NCBI GenBank assembly: GCA_910586965.1
Contig: CAJUMF010000015.1
Span: 1-64,000, forward strand
Length of the DNA stretch: 64,000 nt
Reading direction: 5' to 3'
Origin: an uncultured Dorea sp.
GTDB taxonomy: Bacteria > Bacillota > Clostridia > Lachnospirales > Lachnospiraceae
Position 1 is the first letter of the stretch; every line of letters begins with the position of its first letter. Below, piece after piece: positions 17,165 through 26,622 of this stretch. The notes under the pieces are model-generated. The model searched no databases, had not been told where the DNA came from, and worked only from the letters and a program-made list of their open reading frames with translations. A program made the position numbers and the translations under genes.

Positions 17165-17965
17165 TTATCGGTAATGGCGCAGGCAGTATTTTTCGAGAAG
17201 GTTGATGAGGGCGTAGAGCGCCATTGCCATAATGCACAGGATGACGATGGACATGAGGAGCCAATCCATCTTGAATACCTGGCTGGAGTAGATAATAAGA
17301 TACCCAAGCCCGTTCCTTGCCGCCAGAAATTCCCCGATGATAACTCCCACAAGGCACAGCCCGATATTGACTTTCATGTTGCTGATGATGGACGGCAGCG
17401 AGTGGGGGAGCACCACTTTGATGAGAGCCTGCAGGCGGTTGCCCTGCAGGGTGTAGATGAGCTTGACTTTGCCCGGGTCTACGGTGACGAAACTGCTGTA
17501 CAGGCTTAAGATGCTGCCGAAGATGGCGACGGACATCCCGGCAGTGATAATGGTCACTCTGTTGGCGCCCAGCCAGACAATAAGGAGGGGCGCAAGCGCC
17601 GACTTCGGCAGGCTGTTTAATACGACTAAGTATGGGTCCAGTATTTCGGAGAGCTTTTTGCTGAACCAGAGGCATACGGCTATAAAAATACTGATGAGGA
17701 TTACAAGGACAAAGCTTATAATCGTCTCATAGAGAGTCACTCCTATGTGGAGAAAGATGCTTTTGTCCAGCACCATGCCCCAAAAACAGAGGGCAATCTT
17801 TGACGGGCTGCTGAAGATAAAGGAGTCGATCCATCCTACATTTGCGGAAAATTCCCAGAGGAATAAGAAACTTAAGAGGATGAGGACCCGGGAAACTCTG
17901 ACAATCCGCTGCTGTTTTTTTTGTTCTTTCAGGAACAAAAGCTGTTCTTTTGAAAACTCACTCAT
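17165..17965 (-). CDS. ABC transporter permease, SsuC/TauC type
   Basis: 266 aa with about six membrane helices (BPD_transp_1). The EAA-like loop is TLQGNRLQALIKVVLPHSLPSI, and GEFLAARNGLGYLI is characteristic of the nitrate/sulfonate/taurine/thiamine-precursor permeases. Its start overlaps the ATPase gene by 8 nt. No periplasmic-type binding protein of this family is found in the window, so the substrate is open. Confidence 0.88.
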   Translation of the reverse strand: MSEFSKEQLLFLKEQKKQQRIVRVSRVLILLSFLFLWEFSANVGWIDSFIFSSPSKIALCFWGMVLDKSIFLHIGVTLYETIISFVLVILISIFIAVCLWFSKKLSEILDPYLVVLNSLPKSALAPLLIVWLGANRVTIITAGMSVAIFGSILSLYSSFVTVDPGKVKLIYTLQGNRLQALIKVVLPHSLPSIISNMKVNIGLCLVGVIIGEFLAARNGLGYLIIYSSQVFKMDWLLMSIVILCIMAMALYALINLLEKYCLRHYR

Positions 17966-18725
17966 CGCTGTTTAACTCCTTCCATATCAGATTAAAATAA
18001 TTTTTAAATTCCGGGGAATTCCGCCGGTTTAAAGGGGTGTCCTGCGTAAGGTCAAAGATGAGGGGGATTGTCTGCCGTATCGTCGCCGGCCTACCGGACA
18101 GGATGATGACGCGGTCTGCCAGGGAGACTGCCTCGGAGAGGTCATGGGTCACCAGGAGGGCGGATTTTTTTTCCCGGCGGATGATCTGGCCGATGTCGTC
18201 GCCCACATTTAACCGGGTCTGGTAATCCAGGGCGGAGAAAGGCTCATCAAGGAGCAGGATATCCGGCTCTAAGACGAGAGTGCGGATTAGTGCCGCCCGC
18301 TGGCGCATTCCGCCGGACAGTTCGGAGGGGTGGGAGTTCTCAAAGCTTTTAAGCCCGTAGATGTCTAAAAGTTCATGGGCTCTTGCTTTTGTCTTTGCGG
18401 AGAGCATGTGCTGGACTTCGAGTCCCAGCAGTACGTTGTGGTAGATGGTCCTCCACTCGAAAAGCTCGTCGTGCTGGAGCATGTATCCGATGTTCGTGGT
18501 GCTTTCCCGCAAGTATTTCCCGTTGATCTTTATCAGTCCTTTTTCCGGCACGATAAGGCCGGCAATCAGCGACAGCAAGGTTGACTTGCCGCACCCGGAC
18601 GGGCCGACGATTGCCACGAATTCCCCTTTGTTCAGGGAAAATGAGATGTCTGTGAGCGCCGGCGTCTCGCCGTCTAACGTATGATAAGTATAGTGGATGT
18701 TCTTAAGTTCCAGTACTTGGTCCAT
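17958..18725 (-). CDS. ABC transporter ATP-binding protein, SsuB/TauB type
   Basis: 255 aa. It has Walker A GPSGCGKSTLL, signature LSGGMRQRAALIRTL and Walker B ILLLDEPFSALD, followed by the H-loop VTHDLSEAV. Sequence details and the partner permease place it with the SsuB/TauB/ThiZ group of small-molecule importers. The start has a GGGAGG site. The gene is transcribed away from queH. Confidence 0.9.
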   Translation of the reverse strand: MDQVLELKNIHYTYHTLDGETPALTDISFSLNKGEFVAIVGPSGCGKSTLLSLIAGLIVPEKGLIKINGKYLRESTTNIGYMLQHDELFEWRTIYHNVLLGLEVQHMLSAKTKARAHELLDIYGLKSFENSHPSELSGGMRQRAALIRTLVLEPDILLLDEPFSALDYQTRLNVGDDIGQIIRREKKSALLVTHDLSEAVSLADRVIILSGRPATIRQTIPLIFDLTQDTPLNRRNSPEFKNYFNLIWKELNSDE

Positions 18726-18846
18726 AGATACCTCCCGGATGGGGGAATGGGATGCGTTCCCCGTGAATATATATTAGTTTATTCAGAAAACTGCGAAGAA
18801 GTGCGGAAAATATTGTTTCCCAACTGTCATATATGAGAAATGGCGG

Positions 18847-18875
18847 TTGTATTTAAGCCGCCCGGCAGATATAAT
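18847..18875 (+). promoter_or_regulatory. Promoter upstream of queH (TTGTAT-17-TATAAT)
   Basis: A perfect -10 TATAAT at 18870-18875 has TTGTAT exactly 17 bp upstream. It is about 45 nt before the queH start. The rest of the 18726-18916 spacer must hold the divergent promoter of the ABC pair, for which no clear boxes were found. Confidence 0.5.
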
Positions 18876-18922
18876 AGAAACAGCCGATTAAGAGCAATAA
18901 GAGTGTAACGGGAGAGATGCGG

Positions 18923-19537
18923 ATGAATTATCAGAAAGAATTAGACAAGCTGACGAAACGCCTTGAGGCGGAGGGGAGAGTTCCGAGGCTCCTTCTCCAT
19001 AGCTGCTGCGCGCCTTGCAGCAGTTATGTGCTGGAATATCTGAGCAATTATTTTTCGATTACCGTATTTTATTATAATCCGAATATTTTTCCGGAAAGCG
19101 AATATACGAAACGGATCTGTGAGCAGCAAATGCTGATCGATCGGTTGACGGTAAAGTATCCGGTGATGTTCGTGGCCGGGCCGTATGATAGTGAGCGCTT
19201 TTTTCAGATGGCAAAGGGGTTGGAGCATGTGAAAGAAGGGGGCGTAAGATGTCATAAGTGCTATGAATTGAGACTTAGAGAGACGGCGAGGATGGCAAAA
19301 AATGCAGAGTTTGATTATTTCACCACTACGCTTAGTATCAGCCCTTTAAAGAAAGCAGACAAGCTCAATGAGATCGGGCGCAGGCTTGGGGATGAGTATG
19401 GGGTGCCATACCTTTTGTCTGATTTTAAAAAGAAAAACGGATATAAGCGCTCTATTGAGTTATCCAGAGAGTATGGCCTTTATCGGCAGGATTATTGCGG
19501 ATGTGTGTTTTCGAAAGAGTTTTCCGGGGAGAGATGA
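18923..19537 (+). CDS. queH: Epoxyqueuosine reductase QueH
   Basis: 204 aa from ATG 18923, preferred to ATG 18917 because GGGAGAG is then about 7 nt upstream. It carries the QueH (former DUF208) cysteine set: LLHSCCAPCSS (Cys28, Cys29, Cys32), GVRCHKCYELRL and DYCGCVFS. QueH uses [4Fe-4S] and an additional metal site to reduce epoxyqueuosine to queuosine in tRNA, replacing QueG in many anaerobes. It is a single gene here, not in a queuosine cluster. Confidence 0.93.
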   Translation: MNYQKELDKLTKRLEAEGRVPRLLLHSCCAPCSSYVLEYLSNYFSITVFYYNPNIFPESEYTKRICEQQMLIDRLTVKYPVMFVAGPYDSERFFQMAKGLEHVKEGGVRCHKCYELRLRETARMAKNAEFDYFTTTLSISPLKKADKLNEIGRRLGDEYGVPYLLSDFKKKNGYKRSIELSREYGLYRQDYCGCVFSKEFSGER

Positions 19538-19546
19538 TTTTAAAGA

Positions 19547-19574
19547 TTGATTTTCCGATAAAATGTGGTAAAAT
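19547..19574 (+). promoter_or_regulatory. Promoter of asd (TTGATT-16-TAAAAT)
   Basis: TTGATT at 19547-19552 and TAAAAT at 19569-19574 are separated by 16 bp, about 40 nt before the asd start. Confidence 0.45.
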
Positions 19575-19613
19575 TTGATGAATAGACATTAGAAAGATAG
19601 GAGAAGAAGAGAT

Positions 19614-20702
19614 ATGGATCAGAAATTGAGAGTGGGGATTTTAGGAGCGACAGGTATGGTAGGGCAGAGGTTCATTTCCCTGTTGGAAGACCATCCCTGG
19701 TTTGAGGTGGTGACGGTTGCGGCAAGCCCGCGTTCTGCAGGAAAGACCTACGAGGAGGCAGTAGGCGGACGCTGGAAGATGAAGACTCCGATGCCGGAGG
19801 CGGTTAAGAAGCTTATCGTTGCTAATGTGAATGAGGTGGAAAAGGTTGCAGCGGGAGTTGATTTTGTATTCAGCGCCGTTGACATGACAAAGGATGAGAT
19901 CAAGGCCATCGAGGAGGAGTATGCGAAGACGGAGACCCCGGTGGTATCCAATAACAGCGCGCACCGCTGGACGCCGGATGTACCGATGGCGGTGCCGGAG
20001 ATCAATGCAGAGCATTTTGAAGTGATCGCGGCGCAAAAGGAGCGTCTCGGGACAACGCGCGGCTTTATTGCCGTGAAGCCGAACTGTTCCATCCAGAGCT
20101 ATGTGCCCTGCCTTGCTGCGTGGAGGGAATTTGGTCCTAAGGAGGTTGTAGTGACCACTTATCAGGCCATATCCGGGGCAGGGAAGACTTTTAAGGACTG
20201 GCCGGAGATGGTGGAGAATATTATTCCTTATATCGGCGGAGAGGAAGAAAAGAGCGAGCAGGAGCCGTTGCGCGTGCTCGGTGAGGTGAAGGATGGGCAG
20301 ATCGTGAAGGCGGCTCTTCCTAAGATTACCTGCCAGTGTCTTCGTGTTCCGGTACTTGACGGGCATACGGCGGCGGTATTTATCAATTTTGAGAAGAAGC
20401 CGACGAAGGAGCAGCTTATTGAGAAGCTGGTGAACTTTAGAGGATTCCCCCAGGAGGCAGAGCTTCCCAGCGCACCAAAGCAGTTTATCCGGTATCTTGA
20501 GGAGGATAACCGTCCTCAGGTTGCTCTTGACGTTGACTATGAGAAGGGCATGGGTGTGTCCATCGGGCGTTTGAGAGAGGATTCGATGTTTGATTATAAA
20601 TTCGTGGGACTTTCCCACAATACCCTTCGCGGGGCAGCAGGCGGTGCGGTGCTCTGTGCGGAGGCGCTGACAAAGAAGGGTTACATTCAGGCAAAAGGTT
20701 AA
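19614..20702 (+). CDS. asd: Aspartate-semialdehyde dehydrogenase
   Basis: 362 aa. It has the NADP-binding loop GILGATGMVGQRF, catalytic Cys158 in KPNCSIQ and the C-terminal His in LDGHTAAVF. The sequence is of the archaeal/fungal-like ASADH group (about 355 aa) rather than the E. coli type. It makes aspartate semialdehyde from aspartyl phosphate for the lysine/diaminopimelate, threonine and methionine pathways. ppk follows after 15 nt, so the two may be co-transcribed. Confidence 0.96.
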   Translation: MDQKLRVGILGATGMVGQRFISLLEDHPWFEVVTVAASPRSAGKTYEEAVGGRWKMKTPMPEAVKKLIVANVNEVEKVAAGVDFVFSAVDMTKDEIKAIEEEYAKTETPVVSNNSAHRWTPDVPMAVPEINAEHFEVIAAQKERLGTTRGFIAVKPNCSIQSYVPCLAAWREFGPKEVVVTTYQAISGAGKTFKDWPEMVENIIPYIGGEEEKSEQEPLRVLGEVKDGQIVKAALPKITCQCLRVPVLDGHTAAVFINFEKKPTKEQLIEKLVNFRGFPQEAELPSAPKQFIRYLEEDNRPQVALDVDYEKGMGVSIGRLREDSMFDYKFVGLSHNTLRGAAGGAVLCAEALTKKGYIQAKG

Positions 20703-20717
20703 AGAGAGGGACGACCT

Positions 20718-22841
20718 ATGGAAAATGACATTTTAAATTATTCGCAGAACCGGGAATTGTCGTGGCTTAAGTTTAACCAGAGGGTACTGCAGGAGGCGCA
20801 GGATATTACGGTTCCTCTTCTGGAGCGGATGAAATTCGTAGCGATATTTTCAAGCAACCTGGATGAGTTTTTTATGATTCGTGTAGGGAGCTTGTTTGAC
20901 ATGGCACATGCAGATGCGAAGGCGAAGGACAGCCGTTCGGGACTTACGCCGGACGGGCAGCTTGAGAAGATCTTTGAAGCAGTGGCGCCTCTTTGCAAGG
21001 AGCGGGATAAGACTTATTCGGATATCCAGAAGCTCCTTCATCCCTATGGTGTGTGCGGGCTTAGTTATAAGGAGCTTGAGCAGCAGGAGAAGAAATATGT
21101 GAAAAAGTATTTTAAAGATCAGATACTTCCTATTCTTTCTCCGCAGATTGTGGATGCGAACCATCCATTTCCGCATCTTCTGAATAAGGAAATCTATGTG
21201 ACGGCCAATCTGAAGGATAAGGATAAGACGATGCAGGGAATCGTGCCGGTTCCCCAGTTTATTTCTAATATCCTGTATCTGCCGGGACACGATATCCGAT
21301 ATATCCGCATGGAGAAGATCATTGTAGAACACTTGAATCTTGTGTTCCCGAAATATACGGTCACAGACCCTAATTATATCTGCGTGACCCGCAGTGCGGA
21401 CATTAATCCGGAGGACGAGGCGTTAGAGGTCAATGATGATTTCCGGCACCTGATGAAGAAGACCCTTCACAAGCGCCGCAGGATGTCGGTGGTAAGGCTT
21501 GAGGTGGCGGAGAAGCTGAGTGCGGAGACGGAAAAGTATTTTTGTGACAAGTTTAAGATTAAACCGGTGCAGATCTTCCGTACAAAGATGCCGATGAAGC
21601 TTGACTATATCTTTGCGATCAGCGGGAATCTGCCGGAGCCGATGAAGAAGTCACTGACTTATCCGGCGTTCTCACCGCAGAGCTGTGCACGGATCCAGGA
21701 TGGCAGTATCATGCGCCAGATCAAGAAGAAGGATCTTTTGCTGTTCTTCCCTTATGAGAGCATGGATCCGTTCCTTAAGCTGATCAAGGAGGCGGCCTAT
21801 GATCCTAATGTGATGACGATCAAGATCACTATCTACCGTCTGGCGAAGAAGGCAAGGCTTGTAGAGTATCTGTGTGCCGCTGCCGAAAACGGCAAGGAAG
21901 TGACGGCACTCATTGAACTCAGGGCGAGGTTCGATGAGCAGAATAATATCGACTGGTCGGAGCGCATGGAGGAGGCAGGATGCCGGGTCATCTACGGGTT
22001 TGAGGATTACAAGGTACACTCGAAGATCTGTCTGATCACATACCGCAACAGAGGGGAGATCCAGTATATTACCCAGATTGGAACGGGTAATTACAACGAA
22101 AAGACAGCGGGAATGTATACGGACCTTTCACTGATGACGGCCAATCAGGAGATTGGGCAGGACGCGTCGGAATTTTTCAAAAATATGGCTATCAGCAACC
22201 TGGACGGGGTATATAACCATCTGATCGTCTCACCTACCAGTTTAAAGCAGGCAGTACTTAAACTGATGGATGAGGAGATTTTAAAGGGAAGCAACGGCCG
22301 TATTATCATGAAGATGAATTCGGTGACGGACACGGATTATATCGAAAAGGTGTCGGAGGCTTCAAGGGCCGGGGTGAAGATTGACCTTATCGTGCGGGGG
22401 ATCTGCTGCGTGCTCCCGGGAGTGCAGGGGTATACGGATAATCTGCGGGTGATGAGCGTGGTCGGGCGTTACTTGGAGCATCCGAGAATCTTTAGCTTCG
22501 GAACCGGGGAGAGCCAGAAGATCTACATCGGGTCTGCGGACATGATGACCCGCAATACGGAGAAGCGGGTGGAAGTGGCATGTCCGATCTTAGATGGGGA
22601 CATTAAAAAGCAGATCAATCATTATCTGAAAGTTATGCTCAGTGATAACATAAAGGGAAGAGTCTTAAAGAGTGACGGTACTTATTGTAAAAGGGAGCTT
22701 ACGGAACCTTATGTGGACTCTCAGGCAACATTTATGGAGGAGGCGCTAAATGCCCATCGCCAGAAGCCGGTGCAGAGAGAAAAGACATTCCTTGATAAGG
22801 TGAAGAGCATATTTGGAAGCAGAGTGAACAAAAGGAGTTAG
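20718..22841 (+). CDS. ppk: Polyphosphate kinase 1
   Basis: 707 aa, full length for PPK1. The N-terminal domain has NRELSWLKFNQRVLQEA and SNLDEFFMIRVG. The catalytic phospholipase D-like domains include the autophosphorylated histidine, predicted His434 in YKVHSKICLI, and IGTGNYNEKTA. It reversibly polymerises phosphate from ATP. topB begins 10 nt downstream. No exopolyphosphatase gene is adjacent. Confidence 0.96.
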   Translation: MENDILNYSQNRELSWLKFNQRVLQEAQDITVPLLERMKFVAIFSSNLDEFFMIRVGSLFDMAHADAKAKDSRSGLTPDGQLEKIFEAVAPLCKERDKTYSDIQKLLHPYGVCGLSYKELEQQEKKYVKKYFKDQILPILSPQIVDANHPFPHLLNKEIYVTANLKDKDKTMQGIVPVPQFISNILYLPGHDIRYIRMEKIIVEHLNLVFPKYTVTDPNYICVTRSADINPEDEALEVNDDFRHLMKKTLHKRRRMSVVRLEVAEKLSAETEKYFCDKFKIKPVQIFRTKMPMKLDYIFAISGNLPEPMKKSLTYPAFSPQSCARIQDGSIMRQIKKKDLLLFFPYESMDPFLKLIKEAAYDPNVMTIKITIYRLAKKARLVEYLCAAAENGKEVTALIELRARFDEQNNIDWSERMEEAGCRVIYGFEDYKVHSKICLITYRNRGEIQYITQIGTGNYNEKTAGMYTDLSLMTANQEIGQDASEFFKNMAISNLDGVYNHLIVSPTSLKQAVLKLMDEEILKGSNGRIIMKMNSVTDTDYIEKVSEASRAGVKIDLIVRGICCVLPGVQGYTDNLRVMSVVGRYLEHPRIFSFGTGESQKIYIGSADMMTRNTEKRVEVACPILDGDIKKQINHYLKVMLSDNIKGRVLKSDGTYCKRELTEPYVDSQATFMEEALNAHRQKPVQREKTFLDKVKSIFGSRVNKRS

Positions 22842-22850
22842 GGAAAATCT

Positions 22851-24878
22851 ATGGGGAAAGCATTATATATTGCTGAGAAACCCAGTGTTGCGCAGGAATT
22901 TGCCAAAGCACTGAAACTGACAACAAAACGAAAGGACGGGTATCTGGAATCTGAGGAGGCTATCGTTACCTGGTGCGTAGGACACCTGGTGACGATGAGC
23001 TATCCGGAGGAGTATGACCCGTCACTAAAAAGGTGGAGTTTAACGACTCTGCCTTTTATACCTAAGGAGTTTAAGTATGAAGTGATTCCGAATGTGGCTA
23101 AGCAGTTTCGGATCGTGTCGGGACTCTTAAACCGCAGTGATGTGGAGACTATCTATGTCTGTACGGACTCCGGGCGGGAGGGGGAATATATCTACCGGCT
23201 GGTGGAACAACAGGCAGGTGTGCACGGCAAGAAAAGGCGCCGGGTCTGGATCGACTCCCAGACGGAGGAGGAGATCCTTCGGGGGATTAAGGAAGCAAAA
23301 GATTTAAAAGAGTATGACAACCTGTCTGCATCGGCATATCTTCGGGCAAAGGAAGATTATCTGATGGGGATTAATTTTTCAAGGCTCCTTACCCTTAAGT
23401 TCGGCAATAGTATTTCCAATTATCTGAAGACAAAATATTCCGTAGTGTCAGTGGGGCGGGTCATGACCTGTGTCCTGGGGATGGTGGTCCGGCGGGAGCG
23501 GGAAATCCGGGAATTTGTGGAGACCCCGTTCTACCGTGTCATTGCCCGGCAGGGAGAAGAGGGGCAGTGCTTTGAGGGCGAATGGCGGGCGGTGAAAGGC
23601 TCAAGGTGGTTTGAATCTTTTGATCTATATAAAGAAAACGGGTTTAAAGAAGAGAAAAAGGCACAGGAGCTTATTGATTCCTTAAAGGAGCCATCGCCGG
23701 TCACCTGCCAGATTGCCGGGATAGAGAAAAAGAAGGAGAAGAAGAATCCCCCCCTTCTTTTCAATCTTGCGGAGCTACAAAATGAGTGTTCGAAGCGGTT
23801 TAAGATTAGCCCGGATGAGACTCTCAGGCTTGTGCAGGAGATGTATGAGCGAAAGCTTGTGACTTATCCCCGTACAGATGCCAGAGTACTGTCTACAGCG
23901 GTGGCCAAGGAGATACATAAGAATTTAAACGGTCTGATGAAGTATGAACCGGCGGTTCCTTACCTTCAGGAGATTGTGGAATTTAAGAGTCACAAGAGCC
24001 TTGCAAAGACCCGCTATGTCAATGATAAGCAGATAACAGATCATTACGCGATCATTCCCACGGGACAGGGATTAAATACCCTCCATTCTTTGTCTGTGAC
24101 ATCGCAGAAGGTTTATGATGTGATCGTGAGGCGTTTTCTTAGTATCTTTTATCCGCCGGCAGTCTACCAGAGGATATCTATTGTCACAAAAATTAAGGAA
24201 GAGTCTTTCTTTTCAAGCTTTAAGGTGCTTGCGGAAGAGGGGTATCTTAAGGTGGCCGGGATCCCGGGAAAGAAGAATGACACAGACAGAGCAGAGGGAA
24301 ATACGGAAGACAGCAAAGGAGAGGATGTCAACAAAGAGACGGACCAGGCATTTTTTGAAAAGATACAGGCGCTTAAAAAAGGGATGACACTCCCGGTACA
24401 GTCGTTAGAGATAAAAGAAGGAAAGACATCTCCGCCGAAACGCTACAATTCCGGCTCCCTTATCTTGGCCATGGAGAATGCCGGGCAGCTTATCGAGGAC
24501 GAGGAGCTCAGGGCGCAGATAAAGGGGAGCGGCATCGGCACAAGCGCCACCAGGGGGGAGATTCTTAAGAAACTTTTTAACAATAAGTACCTCTCCCTGA
24601 ACAAAAAGACGCAGATTGTCACCCCCTCTCTTCTTGGGGAGATGATTTTTGACGTGGTAGAGCATTCCATCAAATCCCTCTTAAACCCGGAGCTGACCGC
24701 GAGCTGGGAAAAGGGGCTTACTTATGTGGCGGACGGGGAGATAACGCCGGAAGAATATATGGCAAAGCTTGACCGTTTCATCGTAAGCCGCACCCAGGGG
24801 GTGAAAGAGCTTAGAAACGAAGGGGCGCTTAGGGCGTGTTACGATAAGGCGGCGGAATTTTATCCGAAAAGGAAGTGA
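22851..24878 (+). CDS. topB: DNA topoisomerase III (type IA)
   Basis: 675 aa. The N-terminal TOPRIM domain has LYIAEKPSVAQEFA and CTDSGREGEYIYR. The active-site Tyr339 lies in LVTYPRTDARVLS. The C-terminal part holds GSGIGTSATRGEIL. There is no zinc-ribbon tail, which fits the shorter Firmicutes TopB. It relaxes and decatenates DNA. A Lys/Glu-rich insertion (about 480-505) is low-complexity. It is close behind ppk. Confidence 0.95.
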   Translation: MGKALYIAEKPSVAQEFAKALKLTTKRKDGYLESEEAIVTWCVGHLVTMSYPEEYDPSLKRWSLTTLPFIPKEFKYEVIPNVAKQFRIVSGLLNRSDVETIYVCTDSGREGEYIYRLVEQQAGVHGKKRRRVWIDSQTEEEILRGIKEAKDLKEYDNLSASAYLRAKEDYLMGINFSRLLTLKFGNSISNYLKTKYSVVSVGRVMTCVLGMVVRREREIREFVETPFYRVIARQGEEGQCFEGEWRAVKGSRWFESFDLYKENGFKEEKKAQELIDSLKEPSPVTCQIAGIEKKKEKKNPPLLFNLAELQNECSKRFKISPDETLRLVQEMYERKLVTYPRTDARVLSTAVAKEIHKNLNGLMKYEPAVPYLQEIVEFKSHKSLAKTRYVNDKQITDHYAIIPTGQGLNTLHSLSVTSQKVYDVIVRRFLSIFYPPAVYQRISIVTKIKEESFFSSFKVLAEEGYLKVAGIPGKKNDTDRAEGNTEDSKGEDVNKETDQAFFEKIQALKKGMTLPVQSLEIKEGKTSPPKRYNSGSLILAMENAGQLIEDEELRAQIKGSGIGTSATRGEILKKLFNNKYLSLNKKTQIVTPSLLGEMIFDVVEHSIKSLLNPELTASWEKGLTYVADGEITPEEYMAKLDRFIVSRTQGVKELRNEGALRACYDKAAEFYPKRK

Positions 24879-25032
24879 TATCTCCCGCCTATCAAGTTGT
24901 TGTCAGGCATCCGCTCCCCGGGCTGCCTGACGGTAACATACTGCTTTAATGCGGGAAAATCCCCGGCAGGTTTTGACTTTGGGATGGAAAAGTGGTATTC
25001 TGTTTAAAATTGAATTTGGAAGGAGTTTTTTG

Positions 25033-25701
25033 ATGAAGGAATTAACAGTAGAAGAGTTGTATACGTTGGACGAGACGATTGCGAAAGACATTTTTGAGGG
25101 AGTTACTTATCCATGGGAGGTGCTGCCGAAGATCAGCGCGTTTATCCTGGAACTGGGGAAGACTCTTTCTTTGGAGGAATATGACAAGGTGGGCGAGGAT
25201 GTGTGGATTGCCAAGTCCGCGAAGGTGTTTGAGTCTGCCTACATCCACGGGCCGGCAATCATCGGGAAAGATGCGGAAGTGAGGCAGTGCGCGTTCATCC
25301 GGGGAAATGCCATCGTGGGCGAGGGCGCTGTGGTGGGCAATTCCACGGAGCTTAAGAATGTAATCCTGTTTAACAAGGTGCAGGTTCCTCACTATAATTA
25401 TGTGGGGGATTCAGTTCTCGGGTACAAGGCGCATATGGGCGCGGGCTCGATTACATCCAATGTGAAGTCGGATAAGAAACTGGTGGTGGTGAAGACGCCG
25501 GAGGGCAATATCGAGACAGGGATGAAAAAATTCGGCGCCATGCTTGGCGATGAGGTAGAGGTTGGCTGCGGAACGGTGCTGAATCCGGGCAGCGTTGTGG
25601 GGAGCCATACGAATATCTATCCGCTGTCTTCGGTGAGAGGATTTGTGCCGGCGGGGAGCATTTACAAAAAGCAGGGCGAGGTCGTGGAAAAATACGAGTA
25701 A
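25033..25701 (+). CDS. Left-handed beta-helix (hexapeptide repeat) transferase-like protein
   Basis: 222 aa from ATG 25033, selected because AGGAG precedes it; the longer frame from 24949 lacks a site. Hexapeptide repeats run from about residue 65 (VWIAKSAKVFESAYIHGPAI, then GKDAEVRQCAFIRGNAIVG) to about 195. They form a left-handed beta-helix as in GlmU C-terminal and related acyl or nucleotidyl transferases, but there is no N-terminal nucleotidyltransferase domain. It is often annotated as a UDP-N-acetylglucosamine pyrophosphorylase-like protein. The acyl acceptor is unknown. Confidence 0.85.
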   Translation: MKELTVEELYTLDETIAKDIFEGVTYPWEVLPKISAFILELGKTLSLEEYDKVGEDVWIAKSAKVFESAYIHGPAIIGKDAEVRQCAFIRGNAIVGEGAVVGNSTELKNVILFNKVQVPHYNYVGDSVLGYKAHMGAGSITSNVKSDKKLVVVKTPEGNIETGMKKFGAMLGDEVEVGCGTVLNPGSVVGSHTNIYPLSSVRGFVPAGSIYKKQGEVVEKYE

Positions 25702-25737
25702 ATGCCGTGAGCAGGAGATAAAAAGGAGGAATGCAGG

Positions 25738-26622
25738 ATGAAGAGTGTAGGTTTTATCGGTGTTGGCATCATGGGGAAATCCATGGTGAGAAATCTGATG
25801 AAGGCAGGATATGAGCTCCATATCTTTGCCCGCACGAAGGCGAAGGCGGAGGATGTGATAGAGGAGGGCGCAGTGTTCCATGATACCATTGGGGACTGCG
25901 TGAAGGAGCGCGACGCGGTGATTACGATTGTGGGATTTCCGAAGGATGTGGAGGAGGTATATTTTGATGCGGGAAATATACTGGACAGCGCGAAGGAGGG
26001 GGCTTACCTCATCGACATGACAACCACGAGCCCGAGACTTGCGGAGGAGATTTTTAAAGAAGGCACGAAGAGGGGATTCCATGTGCTGGACGCTCCGGTG
26101 ACGGGCGGAGATACGGGGGCGAAGACCGGAACGCTGTCTATTTTGGCGGGCGGCGAGAAGGAGGACTTTGAGGTCTGTATGCCGTTATTTGAGGCTATGG
26201 GAACGAATATCAACTATCAGGGGAAAGCCGGGTGCGGGCAGCATGCCAAGCTTGCCAATCAGATTATGATTGCGGGAACTCTTTCCGGCGTGTGCGAGGC
26301 GCTCACCTATGCGAAAGCCAAGGGGCTTGACCTTGAGACGGTGGTGAAGTCTGTGGCGACGGGAGCGGCGGGGAGCAGGCAGCTCGAGCTGTTCGCGCCG
26401 AAGATTATGGCGGAGGATTTCGCGCCGGGATTTTTCATGAAACATTTTATCAAAGATATGACGCTGGCTCTTACGGAGGCGAACCGCAGCGGGCTTTGCC
26501 TGGAGGTGCTAAGCCAGGTGTTAGCCAACTACGAGGAACTTCAGGCGGCGGGATACGGGGAGCTTGGAACCCAGGCGCTCATGAAATATTACGAGGAAGG
26601 ATGTGCTGAAGATGATGAATGA
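25738..26622 (+). CDS. NAD(P)-dependent beta-hydroxyacid dehydrogenase (GarR/HIBADH family)
   Basis: 294 aa. It has Rossmann motif VGFIGVGIMGKSMVRNLMKAG, substrate motif DAPVTGGDTGAKTGTLSI and the catalytic Lys in GCGQHAKLANQIM. Length and motifs fit 2-hydroxy-3-oxopropionate reductase or 3-hydroxyisobutyrate dehydrogenase. The substrate cannot be told apart from sequence alone. A strong AAGGAGGAA site precedes it. It overlaps the methylglyoxal synthase gene, which suggests co-expression in handling small C3/C4 carbonyl compounds. Confidence 0.9.
   Translation: MKSVGFIGVGIMGKSMVRNLMKAGYELHIFARTKAKAEDVIEEGAVFHDTIGDCVKERDAVITIVGFPKDVEEVYFDAGNILDSAKEGAYLIDMTTTSPRLAEEIFKEGTKRGFHVLDAPVTGGDTGAKTGTLSILAGGEKEDFEVCMPLFEAMGTNINYQGKAGCGQHAKLANQIMIAGTLSGVCEALTYAKAKGLDLETVVKSVATGAAGSRQLELFAPKIMAEDFAPGFFMKHFIKDMTLALTEANRSGLCLEVLSQVLANYEELQAAGYGELGTQALMKYYEEGCAEDDE

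Noticed and set aside
17114..17509. 131-aa plus-strand frame over the SsuC-like permease
   Set aside because: Opposite strand to a clear membrane permease; begins inside the terminator and has no domain.
19641..20618. 325-aa minus-strand frame opposite asd
   Set aside because: Antisense shadow of a well-supported gene, with biased composition and no recognisable motif.
24901..24931. Hairpin GTCAGGCA...TGCCTGAC after topB, considered as a terminator
   Set aside because: A stem is present but there is no T-run after it and the loop is large; kept only as a possible weak structure.
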